DNA from: JBFWRI01 sp050248995
GTDB taxonomy: Bacteria > Pseudomonadota > Alphaproteobacteria > JAIXQD01
NCBI GenBank assembly: GCA_050248995.1
Contig: JBFWRI010000007.1
Span: forward strand, 1 to 64,000
DNA: 64,000 bases
Direction: 5' to 3'
This document shows positions 32,535 through 42,085 of this stretch, piece after piece; within the stretch, counting starts at the first letter, position 1; each line of letters starts with the position of its first letter. The notes under the pieces are model-generated. The model did no database searches, had not been told where the DNA came from, and saw nothing but the letters and a program-made list of their open reading frames with translations. A program made the translations under genes and the position numbers.

Positions 32535-32614
32535 CAATCACATAGCACAGGCTGTCGAATCCCCCAAATCGCGCTACATTGATTTCATACTCACCCGAGT
32601 AAGGAGCCGTAGCC

Positions 32615-32971
32615 ATGTTACCTGACATCGCCCGCCGCAATCGCCGCCGCCAACCCAGCGATAACTCACCGCCACTCACACTTGCCGCTATGAAACTGAC
32701 CCCGGGTCAGGGCAAGGCTATCAGCCGTTTTGTGGGCCGCGCCGTCAGCCTGCCGCTGTTTGCTGTTACCGTACCCACGCTTGGCCTGCACGGCATTATG
32801 CGAGTGATTACACTGGTCGCCGACCGCAAAACCAGAGAAGCATCAAAGACAGCCTTAATCCGCAGCCTTGGCATGGTGCATGAAAACTGGACCATGCTGG
32901 AATCGGGCCTGATGCGGCAAGAGGCACGCGAGGCATGGCGCGCCGCCCGCTCGGCAATGAAGCCAGCCTAA
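32615..32971 (+). CDS. Unrecognised small protein (118 aa)
   Basis: A ribosome binding site (TAAGGAGCC) precedes the ATG. The N-terminus is very basic (ARRNRRRQPS). A hydrophobic helix follows (AVSLPLFAVTVPTLGLHGIM, about 43-62), then a helical, charged C-terminal half ending in EAREAWRAARSAMKP. It may be a small membrane-associated protein. It belongs to the run of short, unrecognised genes between glnA and mfd. Confidence 0.65.
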   Translation: MLPDIARRNRRRQPSDNSPPLTLAAMKLTPGQGKAISRFVGRAVSLPLFAVTVPTLGLHGIMRVITLVADRKTREASKTALIRSLGMVHENWTMLESGLMRQEAREAWRAARSAMKPA

Positions 32972-33040
32972 CGGCAGTTTACCCTTACTTAAGATTCTTC
33001 CGGCAGCCTTGAATCATTGGTCATGATGTCGGGGGGCAAA

Positions 33041-33364
33041 ATGGCACATCGCATTACCAGCGCAGACGCTTTCAAGGCCTTATCCATCTCACCACAGCGT
33101 ATGCACGCCGAAGCCGCATGGCACGCCGCCCAACAGCATGCACCGCAACGCAGCGCGCTTAATGGCACAACAATCAGTATTGTTTTGCTGGTTGGCGGCG
33201 CTGCACTGATTGGCGGCGCCATTGTGGGTTGGGGCATGCCCTTCTTTGCCGCTGGCATGACATCGATTATCGCCGGCGGCTGTGGCCTGTTCGCCAAGCG
33301 CTCAACGCAACTTGACCGTTCAGGCTGGCTGGACGGCGGCGGCAAGCTGGCACCTGCGCACTAA
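33041..33364 (+). CDS. Small membrane protein, predicted helical hairpin (107 aa)
   Basis: The first 45 residues are soluble (MAHRITSADAFKALSISPQR and following). Two closely spaced hydrophobic segments (TISIVLLVGGAALIGGAIVG and MPFFAAGMTSIIAGGCGLFA) form a likely membrane hairpin, followed by a short polar tail. I prefer the ATG at 33041, right after GGGGGG, though its spacing is short; in-frame ATG codons at 33023 and 33026 are possible. I do not recognise a family. Confidence 0.65.
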   Translation: MAHRITSADAFKALSISPQRMHAEAAWHAAQQHAPQRSALNGTTISIVLLVGGAALIGGAIVGWGMPFFAAGMTSIIAGGCGLFAKRSTQLDRSGWLDGGGKLAPAH

Positions 33365-33380
33365 TTAAGCTGATAATGCT

Positions 33381-33974
33381 TTAAGCGACGACAGGCTGCT
33401 CTGTCTTCTTACCAACGTAATACGTGGGGAACGGTGCACGGTCGACTGTTTGCGCGACAATCGACCTGCCCGGGTTCTGGGCAGCTTTTGTGCCGACACG
33501 ATATTCAAGACCAAACGCACCTTTCTTGACGGTATATGTTGACGAGCGGAATAGTACTCCGTCGCGATCTTCGGCTGGAAATACAATAGCCGTACCACGC
33601 AGGATGTTAACCCACAGCTTCAGGCCAAACAGCGTGTCAGCTGCGTCAGCCTTCGGGTCGGCATCGGCCTGTACGCGGAAATCGGAAGATACAACCGACT
33701 TGCCTAATACAGCCGCGTTCTCGCCCTTGCCTTTTAACATAATACGACAGCGAGAATCATCAAACACGCCCATCGATGTAATACGCACGCCCTTGCGCAG
33801 CGCCTTGTTCATCACGGCTGCGCTGTTAATCGCGGTTTGCCAACGTGGCAGGATCAGCATTTCACCGCGCATGACGCTGCGGCCAAGATTGCCGGCTGAT
33901 TTCAGAATATCACATTCAACGTTGTTGACGCCCATATGGTTCAGTTGGGCAATAAGATCTTGTTGGTTATACAT
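33381..33974 (-). CDS. Unrecognised soluble protein (197 aa)
   Basis: I chose the ATG at 33974, with GGAG 6 nt upstream. The product appears soluble and beta-rich, with a compact first half (LIAQLNHMGVNNVECDILKS, GEMLILPRWQTAINSAAVMN) and a second half of alternating hydrophobic strands (FGLKLWVNILRGTAIVFPAE, LEYRVGTKAAQNPGRSIV). No catalytic motif, signal peptide or membrane segment can be named. The 16-nt gap to the convergent gene at 33041 leaves no room for a terminator. Confidence 0.75.
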   Translation of the reverse strand: MYNQQDLIAQLNHMGVNNVECDILKSAGNLGRSVMRGEMLILPRWQTAINSAAVMNKALRKGVRITSMGVFDDSRCRIMLKGKGENAAVLGKSVVSSDFRVQADADPKADAADTLFGLKLWVNILRGTAIVFPAEDRDGVLFRSSTYTVKKGAFGLEYRVGTKAAQNPGRSIVAQTVDRAPFPTYYVGKKTEQPVVA

Positions 33975-34041
33975 CGCAAGCTCCATTATTTGAATGTGGC
34001 GCTAAACTAGACCTATTTGCAGCGCAGCAGCAAGCCGAAAT

Positions 34042-37000
34042 TTAAGCCGCAATTTCGGCAATCTTGGTCAGCGCGGCGCGCGCGCCGGTTAAACGCTGTT
34101 CAACCGAGTTCCATGCGCCCAGCACCGACAGTTTCATATCAGGGCGTATCTGCAGCTTGCCGTTACTGTACTGAATATGCGCAATCAATGCGTCGGGCTT
34201 GGCGAATGTATTCTTGCGGAATGTAATCAGCGCGCCGTTGGCGCCCACGTCCAGTTTTTCAATGCCTGAACGCTTGCACAGCAGTTTGATGTGCATGGTG
34301 GCCAACAGGTTTTCCACCTCGCGCGGCATTTTGCCAAAGCGGTCCACCAGCTCAGCCGCAAACGCTTCAATGCCAGCTTCGTCCTTAATGTCAGCCAAAC
34401 GCCGATACAGCGTCAGGCGCAGGCCCAGATCGGCAACGTACGATTCCGGAATCAGCACCGGCAGGCCAAGGTTCAGCGTTGGTGTCCAGTCTTCAACCGG
34501 CATATCCACCAGCTCGCCACGCCGTGCGGCGGCCACGGCTTCGCGTAGCATCTGTTGGTACAGCTCGATACCCACTTCGCGCACATGGCCCGATTGCTCT
34601 TCGCCCAGCAGGTTTCCCGCGCCACGCAAATCCAAATCGTGGCTGGCCAGCTGGAAGCCTGCACCAAGCTGGTCCAGCGTCTCCATCACTTTCAGGCGCT
34701 GTTCGGCGCTGTCTGTCAGCGGCATATTGGCGGCGTGCGTTAAATACGCATAGCCGCGCTGCTTGGCACGCCCCACCCGCCCGCGCAACTGATACAACTG
34801 CGCCAAGCCGAACATATCGGCGCGGTGGATGATAATTGTATTGGCGCGCGGGATATCGAGGCCCGATTCCACGATGTTGGTTGAAAGCAACACTTCAAAC
34901 GCGCCGTCATCAAACGCGGCCATGATATCTTCCAGTTCAGTGGCCGGCATCTGCCCGTGCGCGGTGCGGATTTTCAGTTCCGGCACCAATGTGTTCAGTT
35001 CTTCGGCCAGCGCACCAAGGTCCTGTACGCGCGGTGCCACATAGAAGCTTTGGCCACCCCGGAAATGCTCGCGCATCAGCGCTTCGCGGATAATCAACGG
35101 GTCGTATGGCAGCACGGTTGTGCGCACGGCCAGCCTGTCCACCGGCGGCGTGGCAATTAACGACAGTTCGCGCACGCCGGTTAGCGCCAGCTGCAATGTG
35201 CGTGGTATGGGCGTGGCCGACAATGTCAGCACATGCACGTTCTTTTGCAGGTCTTTCAGCTTTTCTTTCTGCTTCACGCCGAAGTGCTGTTCTTCATCCA
35301 CAATCACAAGGCCAAGGCGCGCGAACTTGATGCTTTGCGCCAGAATGGCATGGGTGCCAATCACAATATCCAGCCGGCCATTTTCCAGATCTTCCTTGTT
35401 CTGCTTCGCTTCCTTGGCGCTGACAAAACGCGACATCTGGCCGATTTTTATCGGCAGTCCCTGAAAGCGCGTTTTAAAGTTCCGTGCATGCTGCCGCGCC
35501 AGCAACGTTGTTGGCACCACCACTGCCACCTGCAGCCCGGCGCTGGCCGCCACAAACGCGGCGCGCAGCGCCACTTCGGTTTTACCAAAGCCGACGTCGC
35601 CGCACACCAATCGATCCATCGGTTTGCCCCGGCCAAGGTCTTCGATCACGTTTTCAATCGCGCGGCTTTGGTCTTCGGTTTCCACATACGGGAAACGCGC
35701 CGCAAACTCGTCATAGATATTGATAGGCGTTGTCAGAACCGGTGCTTCCTGTAACTCGCGCATGGCGGCGATCTTCAGCAGCGCGTCCGCCATATCACGC
35801 AGGCGCTTCTTCACACGCGCCTTGCGCTGCTGCCAGCCTGCGCCGCCCAGCTTGTCCAGCTGCGCGCCTGTTTCCTCGTTACCGTAACGCGATAGCAACT
35901 CAAGGTTCTCAACCGGCACAAAAATGCGGTCGCCGCCGGCATATACCAATTTCAGGCAGTCGTGCGGCGTGCCGCCGACATCCAGCGTTACCAGCCCGTC
36001 ATAACGGCCAATGCCGTGTTCTTCGTGCACAATCAGGTCGCCAACGTTCAGCGCGCCCAGATCAACAATAAATTCATCGCTGCGCTTCCGTGCACGGCGC
36101 GGACGCACAAGGCGGTCGCCCAGGATATCCTGCTCGGTAATCACCGTCAGGTCGTTACTGGTAAAGCCCTGCTCCAGCGGCAACACGGCCAGCCGCGCAT
36201 TTTTTGGCAAACCACCATGTTCATCAAATACATGTTGCAGACGGTCAGCCGCGCCATCGCTGCCCACAGCGATAATCACCGGCATGGCAGCGGTTTTAAT
36301 GCGCGTCAGCACCTTGTCATATAATGTGTGTGCATCCTGCTGGCGTTCAGCGGCGAAATCGACGCCTGTGCGGCCACCGGCATCAACTTCATGCGACGGC
36401 GGCGCGAACGGCGACAGCTGCACAACGGGGTGCGCCGCTATATCAGCCTGCGTATACAGCAGCGCGGGCGGCACCGGCTTGTAAACGGCAGCGCGGTCGC
36501 GTTTCGCCCCCTTCCACAGCATTTCCCGTGCATTGTAAAAGTCGGTGATCTGGTTCCAGCGTGCGGTTATTGCCTCGCCCGTCTGCCAGCCCATCACAAA
36601 GGTGGCGCGCGGCAGATAAGCCGTTATCGGCACCAGCTGTTCGTAAAACAGCGGCAGCCAGTGTTCTACGCCCGCATAGGCACGGCCTTCTGACACGGCT
36701 TGGTAAAGCGGATCTTCCTGCAGCTGTGCGCCGAACAGCTCACGATACCGTGTGCGGAAGCTGCTGATGCGATCAGTCGTCAGCATCAGTTCTGTCACAG
36801 GTTGCAGGTTCAGGCTTTCTACTTTGTCAGCGCTCAACTGTGTGGCCGCGTCAAACGTGCGCAGGTTTTCCACTTCGTCGCCAAACAGATCCAGGCGCAC
36901 AGGCTGATCGGCGCCTGCGGGGAAAATATCAATCACATCGCCGCGAAAGCTGTATTCGCCGGCCTCGCGCACCGTTGTCGTGCGGCGATAGCCCTGCGCC

Positions 37001-37446
37001 ACCAGTGATTCTTGCAATTTGCTGCGATCGACCGCCTGCCCGGCACGCAAGGCTGACGTCTGGTCTTTAAAGGCCTCAGGCGGCGGCACCAGTTGCATCA
37101 ATGCCGCAACCGTTGTTACCACAACAAACGCGCTTTTCGCCGGTTGCGTCAGCGCAGTCAGCGTTTGCGCACGCTCGGCCAGCACATCAGAACTGGGTGA
37201 AACGCGGTCATACGGCAGGCAATCCCATGCGGGCAGAATATGTACGGTCAGTTCCGGCGCGAAAAACTGCAGTTGTTCCACCAGCGCTGCCGCTTGCAAA
37301 TCATCCTGCACAACGGCAACCGTACCACGCGCGCCCGCCTGCAGCGCCAGCGTGATAATCGTACGGGCGTCATGCCCCGGCGGCGCACCATAAATCGGCA
37401 GCACACCCGGCGCGTCGGGATTAAAGGCTTTCAGGTCAATAGCCAT
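34042..37446 (-). CDS. mfd: Transcription-repair coupling factor Mfd
   Basis: Mfd displaces RNA polymerase stalled at DNA damage and recruits UvrA. The 1134-residue protein has the full layout: UvrB-like N-terminal region (about 1-330), the CarD-like RNA-polymerase-interaction domain (about 455-530; VGDLIVHEEHGIGRY), the RecG-like SF2 motor with Walker A GDVGFGKTEVA and a DEEQHFG box, the TRG region, and the C-terminal regulatory domain. Length is close to the usual 1150. The start overlaps the end of sdhE by 11 nt, giving an sdhE-mfd pair divergent from recG, a typical alphaproteobacterial arrangement. Confidence 0.98.
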   Translation of the reverse strand: MAIDLKAFNPDAPGVLPIYGAPPGHDARTIITLALQAGARGTVAVVQDDLQAAALVEQLQFFAPELTVHILPAWDCLPYDRVSPSSDVLAERAQTLTALTQPAKSAFVVVTTVAALMQLVPPPEAFKDQTSALRAGQAVDRSKLQESLVAQGYRRTTTVREAGEYSFRGDVIDIFPAGADQPVRLDLFGDEVENLRTFDAATQLSADKVESLNLQPVTELMLTTDRISSFRTRYRELFGAQLQEDPLYQAVSEGRAYAGVEHWLPLFYEQLVPITAYLPRATFVMGWQTGEAITARWNQITDFYNAREMLWKGAKRDRAAVYKPVPPALLYTQADIAAHPVVQLSPFAPPSHEVDAGGRTGVDFAAERQQDAHTLYDKVLTRIKTAAMPVIIAVGSDGAADRLQHVFDEHGGLPKNARLAVLPLEQGFTSNDLTVITEQDILGDRLVRPRRARKRSDEFIVDLGALNVGDLIVHEEHGIGRYDGLVTLDVGGTPHDCLKLVYAGGDRIFVPVENLELLSRYGNEETGAQLDKLGGAGWQQRKARVKKRLRDMADALLKIAAMRELQEAPVLTTPINIYDEFAARFPYVETEDQSRAIENVIEDLGRGKPMDRLVCGDVGFGKTEVALRAAFVAASAGLQVAVVVPTTLLARQHARNFKTRFQGLPIKIGQMSRFVSAKEAKQNKEDLENGRLDIVIGTHAILAQSIKFARLGLVIVDEEQHFGVKQKEKLKDLQKNVHVLTLSATPIPRTLQLALTGVRELSLIATPPVDRLAVRTTVLPYDPLIIREALMREHFRGGQSFYVAPRVQDLGALAEELNTLVPELKIRTAHGQMPATELEDIMAAFDDGAFEVLLSTNIVESGLDIPRANTIIIHRADMFGLAQLYQLRGRVGRAKQRGYAYLTHAANMPLTDSAEQRLKVMETLDQLGAGFQLASHDLDLRGAGNLLGEEQSGHVREVGIELYQQMLREAVAAARRGELVDMPVEDWTPTLNLGLPVLIPESYVADLGLRLTLYRRLADIKDEAGIEAFAAELVDRFGKMPREVENLLATMHIKLLCKRSGIEKLDVGANGALITFRKNTFAKPDALIAHIQYSNGKLQIRPDMKLSVLGAWNSVEQRLTGARAALTKIAEIAA

Positions 37447-37684
37447 GGCCAGACCTTTTAATCACATCGACAATCACCGCATGTTCGGCGGGCGGTTCGG
37501 TCTGCCCGACCAGCCACGCGTAAACATCCCAATCTTGTGCATTCAGCAGCTTTTCATAGGCGTCTAATTCAGCGACAGAAAGTTGCGCAAGATGCGCGCG
37601 CGCAAACGTCCCCAGCAGCAGGTCCAATTCAGCGAACCCGCGATGCTGGCTTTGAAACAGAAGTTGCTTCAAGCGCTTGTCCAT
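37436..37684 (-). CDS. sdhE: FAD assembly factor SdhE
   Basis: SdhE promotes covalent attachment of FAD to the succinate dehydrogenase flavoprotein. The 82-residue product matches the family in size and carries the key motif RGFAE (RGxxE) at about residues 15-19 (QHRGFAELDLLLG), then a four-helix pattern with EKLLNAQDWDVYAWLVG. It overlaps mfd by 11 nt and lies 33 nt from the divergent recG start. No sdh structural genes are in the window. Confidence 0.93.
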   Translation of the reverse strand: MDKRLKQLLFQSQHRGFAELDLLLGTFARAHLAQLSVAELDAYEKLLNAQDWDVYAWLVGQTEPPAEHAVIVDVIKRSGHGY

Positions 37685-37717
37685 TTATGAGGCGCAACAT
37701 AAGCTTCTGGGCAGCAA

Positions 37718-39808
37718 ATGACAACACTTTCCCATCCAGTCCTGAAACCCGTAGAAACGCTGACTGGCGTGGGCCCGCGCGTGGGCGCTTTGCTGAAGAA
37801 GGTAGCAGGCGCACGTGTGATCGACCTGGCCCTGCTGATGCCCACGGCTGTCGTGGACCGCCGCGATATCACCACCACCCGCGCTGCCAAACCCGGCGGC
37901 ATTGCCACGCTGGTCATCACCGTCACCAAAATCGAGAAGCCCCGCAAACGCGGCGGCGCAACGCGCATCCATGTTGCCGATGACACCGGGCCGCTGCTGA
38001 TTTCGTATTTCAACCAGCGTGGCGACTGGCTGGAGAAGATCTTCACTGTCGGCAAGCAGCTGGCGATCAGCGGCAAGGTCGAGATGTACGAAGGCAAAAA
38101 GCAAATCGCGCATCCCGACGTGATTGTTGACCCGGCCAAGGTGAAAGACATCGCAATTCTTGAGCCTGTTTATCCCCTCACCGCCAACCTGTCAGGAAAA
38201 ATCCTGCGCAAGGCCATCGCTATGGCTGTGCCCACCACGCGCATCCTGCCCGAATGGCTGGACGGCAGCGTTATCCGCAAGAACGGATGGCGGGATTTTG
38301 GCGAGACGCTTACAGCCCTGCACGCGCCGCGCGACCCGGCCGATATATTACCTAACGCCCCCGTGCGCTATCGTCTGGCGTATGATGAACTGCTGGCGAA
38401 CCAGCTGGCGATTGCGATTGTGCGCGACCATACCCGCGCGAAACGCAAAACCATCACCAAAGGCGACGGCAACGCACCTGCGCTGCTCAAAAAGATTATT
38501 GCCGCCCTGCCCTATCAACTGACCAGCGCGCAGGAACGCACGCTGAAGGAAATTACAGCCGACATGCAGGCCGCCACGCGCATGGTACGCCTGCTGCAAG
38601 GCGATGTCGGCAGCGGCAAAACAATCGTTGCATTGTTGACCATGGCCATTGCCGTATCGCGCGGCGAACAGGCGGCCATCATGGCGCCCACGGAAATTCT
38701 GGCGCAACAGCATTATGAAAGCCTGCTGCCGATCGCCACTGAGGCCGGCCTGCGCATCGCCCTGCACACCGGCAGCGTAAAAGGTGCCGCGCGTAAAAAG
38801 GTGCTGGATGCACTGGCCGCTGGTGATATCGATATCATCATCGGCACACACGCGATTTTCCAGAACAAGGTGGAATTCAAAAACCTTGGCTGTGTGGTGA
38901 TTGATGAACAACACCGCTTTGGCGTTGAACAGCGCGTCGAGCTGTCGAACAAAGGCCGCGGCGTTGATGTGCTGGTGATGACGGCCACGCCCATTCCGCG
39001 TTCGCTGGCCCTTACCTATTACGGCGACATGGAAGTTTCCAAGCTGGATGAAAAACCACCGGGCCGCGTACCGATCAAAACCAGCAAGACCGACCTGAAG
39101 TTCCTTGATGACGTGATTGAACGCGTGCGCGCCAAGATCAAGACCGGCGAGCGCGTGTACTGGGTCTGCCCGCTGATCGAGGAATCCGACCTTATCGACC
39201 TTGCCGCCGCCGAGGAACGCGCGCGCCTGCTGACCGACAAGCTGGGCAAAGGGATAGTCGGCCTGATGCACAGCCGCTTAAGCGCCGATGAAAAAAACAA
39301 AGTGATGGATGATTTCAAATCAGGCCGCCGCCCGGTGCTGGTTTCAACCACTGTTATTGAAGTCGGCGTCAATGTACCCGAGGCCACCGTGATGATTATT
39401 GATCATGCCGAGCGCTTTGGTCTGGCCCAGCTGCACCAGTTGCGCGGGCGTGTCGGCCGCAGCAACCTGCCCTCGGCCTGCTTATTGTTATATGACGGCC
39501 CGCTGGGCGAAACCGCACGCGCGCGCCTGAAACTGATGACCGACACCGAAGACGGTTTTAAAATCGCTGAAGAAGACCTTCGCCTGCGCGGTGCCGGCGA
39601 AGTTTTGGGCACACGGCAAAGCGGCACGGCGCTGTTCCGCATCGCTGACCTGGCCCTGCATCAGGACCTGCTGCTGATGGCCCGCGACGAGGCAAAGTTG
39701 ATCTTATCGCGCGACCCGGACCTGCAGTCTGACCGCGGCCAAGCCCTGCGCCTGCTGCTGCGCCTGTTCAGCATGGATCACAGCGTTCAATACCTTAAGG
39801 CAGGTTAG
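37718..39808 (+). CDS. recG: ATP-dependent DNA helicase RecG
   Basis: RecG reverses stalled replication forks and processes branched DNA. The 696-residue protein has the wedge/OB domain (about 1-200), helicase motif I GDVGSGKT, the DEQHRFG box, TATPIPRSL and the C-terminal LRGRVGRS and LRLRGAGEVLGTRQSG motifs of the TRG region. Length equals E. coli RecG. The gene is divergent from sdhE-mfd with a 33-bp gap. The DUF1491 gene follows convergently after 5 nt. Confidence 0.97.
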   Translation: MTTLSHPVLKPVETLTGVGPRVGALLKKVAGARVIDLALLMPTAVVDRRDITTTRAAKPGGIATLVITVTKIEKPRKRGGATRIHVADDTGPLLISYFNQRGDWLEKIFTVGKQLAISGKVEMYEGKKQIAHPDVIVDPAKVKDIAILEPVYPLTANLSGKILRKAIAMAVPTTRILPEWLDGSVIRKNGWRDFGETLTALHAPRDPADILPNAPVRYRLAYDELLANQLAIAIVRDHTRAKRKTITKGDGNAPALLKKIIAALPYQLTSAQERTLKEITADMQAATRMVRLLQGDVGSGKTIVALLTMAIAVSRGEQAAIMAPTEILAQQHYESLLPIATEAGLRIALHTGSVKGAARKKVLDALAAGDIDIIIGTHAIFQNKVEFKNLGCVVIDEQHRFGVEQRVELSNKGRGVDVLVMTATPIPRSLALTYYGDMEVSKLDEKPPGRVPIKTSKTDLKFLDDVIERVRAKIKTGERVYWVCPLIEESDLIDLAAAEERARLLTDKLGKGIVGLMHSRLSADEKNKVMDDFKSGRRPVLVSTTVIEVGVNVPEATVMIIDHAERFGLAQLHQLRGRVGRSNLPSACLLLYDGPLGETARARLKLMTDTEDGFKIAEEDLRLRGAGEVLGTRQSGTALFRIADLALHQDLLLMARDEAKLILSRDPDLQSDRGQALRLLLRLFSMDHSVQYLKAG

Positions 39809-39813
39809 CAGCT

Positions 39814-40134
39814 TCAGGGTGTCATCAGGGCCGCGTCAAACCACAGGCGGCCTTCCTTGTCTTCAACATCAATCACCCACACATCGGGGTCGATATCAAC
39901 CGTACGTGCGATGGCCGCATCCACGGCGTCGCCTTCGCTGTGCACCACAAAACCCTGCCGGGTGCCGTCGAATATCTGCTGGTAAAGCTTCACGCTGCCC
40001 TGCCGGTCATCAACCTTAACGTAAAGCGTACCGCGGTCCGGGTCGCCGCGGTGCACGATCGTCATGAAAACACCCGCAGTAAGGGCGTTTTTCAGCGTGG
40101 CGCTGACAAGGACATGGGTTGGCAGGTTCGGCAT
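39814..40134 (-). CDS. DUF1491 family protein
   Basis: The 106-residue protein matches the alphaproteobacterial DUF1491 family: an N-terminal VSATLKNALTAGVFMTIVHR, then RGDPDRGTLYVKVDD, and the closing DPDVWVIDVEDKEGRLWF. The function is unknown; the protein is small and probably cytoplasmic. Members are often found next to recG and sdhE in this class, and here it is convergent with recG at 5 nt. This family assignment comes from recalled pattern, not a search. Confidence 0.8.
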   Translation of the reverse strand: MPNLPTHVLVSATLKNALTAGVFMTIVHRGDPDRGTLYVKVDDRQGSVKLYQQIFDGTRQGFVVHSEGDAVDAAIARTVDIDPDVWVIDVEDKEGRLWFDAALMTP

Positions 40135-40196
40135 AACGCAAGAAAATTAGCACAGAAATAATTGGTTGCGAGGGGGCATTATGGTTTGCTGGCACC

Positions 40197-40706
40197 ATGG
40201 GTCAAAGCCGCAAGCGCATTCATATCGTTCCGCCAACCGACAAACGGGTGTTCTTTTACGACCCGGTTGAAAAGCTTTTTTATAAAATCTCGCGCATCCA
40301 AGACCCGATTGGCAAAGATGACATCTGCCAGATCGACACGTTTTCACGCACTGATATTGTTGCTGGCAAGATAAAACACGTTGTGTGCGGCGACCAGGAC
40401 TTTGCAACGCTTGAACTGTATGGCTATCGACGCGCCGATGTTTCTACCCTTCTTGTGCCCGATCTGGCGGCCCTGAACGTAAATAACCAAACTGACTTTG
40501 CCAACATCCGGATTATGGCGCACGGTGGTGAACGCCACGAGTGGTACCCACACCATTCCGGCAGCTCCTGCCGTACAAACAACAAGGAAGAAGCCGACGC
40601 CATCGTTTTGAACATCCTGCGTGTTATCAGCGACGAATTAAAAGAAATGCCGGTGCGCGAACCTCGCCGCCGCCGGGCCGCACCCCAGCGCATCGTCCGC
40701 GTTTAA
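40197..40706 (+). CDS. Unrecognised protein (169 aa)
   Basis: I do not recognise this protein. It has a beta-rich core (RVFFYDPVEKLFYKISRIQD, HVVCGDQDFATLELYGY), a His-rich stretch (AHGGERHEWYPHHSGSSC) that could bind metal, and a basic tail (REPRRRRAAPQRIVRV). There is no signal peptide or membrane segment. The start ATG at 40197 has only a weak upstream site. Its stop overlaps that of the convergent sigma54 regulator by 4 nt. Confidence 0.7.
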   Translation: MGQSRKRIHIVPPTDKRVFFYDPVEKLFYKISRIQDPIGKDDICQIDTFSRTDIVAGKIKHVVCGDQDFATLELYGYRRADVSTLLVPDLAALNVNNQTDFANIRIMAHGGERHEWYPHHSGSSCRTNNKEEADAIVLNILRVISDELKEMPVREPRRRRAAPQRIVRV

Positions 40707-42061
40707 GCTGACGCCCGCTCCCACGCCTGCAGTTTCCGGTAAATCGTCGATGGGTTGATTTCCAGCAGCGCTGCCGCTTTCGCCACGTCATCCTGCGTGG
40801 CGGCCAGCGCGGCGCGGATACTCTGCTGTTCCGCCACGCGCAGCGGCAGCACCGGCCCACGCCCAGCCACCGGTATCTCGCAGGATGACTTCTGGTTTAA
40901 AACCTGCGGCGGCAGATCATCGAGCGTCAGCTCGCCGCCGTTTTCCAGCGCCACCATGTAGCGGATGCAGTTTTCCAGCTGGCGTACGTTACCCGGCCAT
41001 GCATATCCGCGGAACCACTTCAGAAGCTCGGGCCTGAAACCCCTGAACTTCTTTTTTTCCTCTGCTGCATAGCGCTGCAGGAAGTGCCGTGCCAGCATAT
41101 CGATATCCTCGCCCCGCACGCGTAGTGGCGGTAATTCCACCGGCACCACGAACAGGCGGTAAAACAGGTCTTCGCGGAAGTTACCGGCCTTCACTTCCAG
41201 TTGCGGGTCGCGGTTCGTAGCGGCAATAATGCGTACATCAACGGCGATCTCCTTGTTGCTGCCCACCGGTTGCACGGTCTGCGTCTGCAGCACGCGCAGC
41301 AACTTCACCTGCAGCTCCAGCGGCATTTCGCAGATTTCGTCCAGAAACAACGTGCCACCGTCCGCCGCACGGATCGCACCTTCGCTATCGGCATGCGCGT
41401 CGGTAAAAGCACCCTTCACATGGCCGAACAGTGCGCTTTCCAGCAGGTTGCCTGGAATTGCGCCGCAGTTGATGGCTTTAAACGGCCCGTTACGGCGCGG
41501 GCTGTTCTGATGCAGCGCCTGCGCCGCCAGTTCCTTGCCGGTACCGCTTTCACCCATGATGAAAACGGGCGCCTTACTGGCAGCGATGTTTTGCAGCGCG
41601 CGGTATACGGCCTGCATAGCAGGCGAATGACCAATGAACGGGCCAAAGCCGTTACCATCGCCGGCACGGCGCTCGGCCAGTTCGATCTGCAATGAGTGTT
41701 TCTCCAGCGCATTGCGCAGCGTCACCAGCAGGCGCGCGGCCGGAAAAGGCTTCATGATGAAATCATAGGCGCCGATGCGCATGGCTTCGACCGCTTTTTC
41801 AACCGAGCCATGCGCCGTGATCATGATGACGACAATATCGGGCCAGCCGGCGCGGATGGTGCGCAAGACATCCAGCCCGTTGCTATCGGGCAGCTGGATA
41901 TCAAGGATAACAGCCAATGGCTGTCTTTCCTGGATAATCTTAAGTGCCATCTGGCCCGATGCAACGTGTGTCACATCGAATGGTCCCTTGCGCAGGTATT
42001 CCATATACGCCGCGGCCATGCTTTCCATATCTTCGACAAGTAAAATATATTTGTTCGCCAT
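40703..42061 (-). CDS. Sigma54-dependent response regulator, LuxO-like
   Basis: The 452-residue protein has a receiver domain with the acidic pair E10/D11 and phospho-acceptor D54, an AAA+ sigma54-activating domain with Walker A GESGTGKE (170-177), LADGG-type core phrases and PPLRVRGED, and a C-terminal Fis-type helix-turn-helix (LAATQDDVAKAAALLEINPS). The text around ICEMPLELQVKLLRVLQT resembles LuxO. The sigma54-contact loop reads GAFTDA at 217-222, where most activators have GAFTGA; both ends of the loop are otherwise normal. anmK lies 24 nt upstream on the same strand. The partner kinase is not obvious. Confidence 0.92.
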   Translation of the reverse strand: MANKYILLVEDMESMAAAYMEYLRKGPFDVTHVASGQMALKIIQERQPLAVILDIQLPDSNGLDVLRTIRAGWPDIVVIMITAHGSVEKAVEAMRIGAYDFIMKPFPAARLLVTLRNALEKHSLQIELAERRAGDGNGFGPFIGHSPAMQAVYRALQNIAASKAPVFIMGESGTGKELAAQALHQNSPRRNGPFKAINCGAIPGNLLESALFGHVKGAFTDAHADSEGAIRAADGGTLFLDEICEMPLELQVKLLRVLQTQTVQPVGSNKEIAVDVRIIAATNRDPQLEVKAGNFREDLFYRLFVVPVELPPLRVRGEDIDMLARHFLQRYAAEEKKKFRGFRPELLKWFRGYAWPGNVRQLENCIRYMVALENGGELTLDDLPPQVLNQKSSCEIPVAGRGPVLPLRVAEQQSIRAALAATQDDVAKAAALLEINPSTIYRKLQAWERASA

Positions 42062-42085
42062 ACTGCGAAGTATGACAAAACAGCG

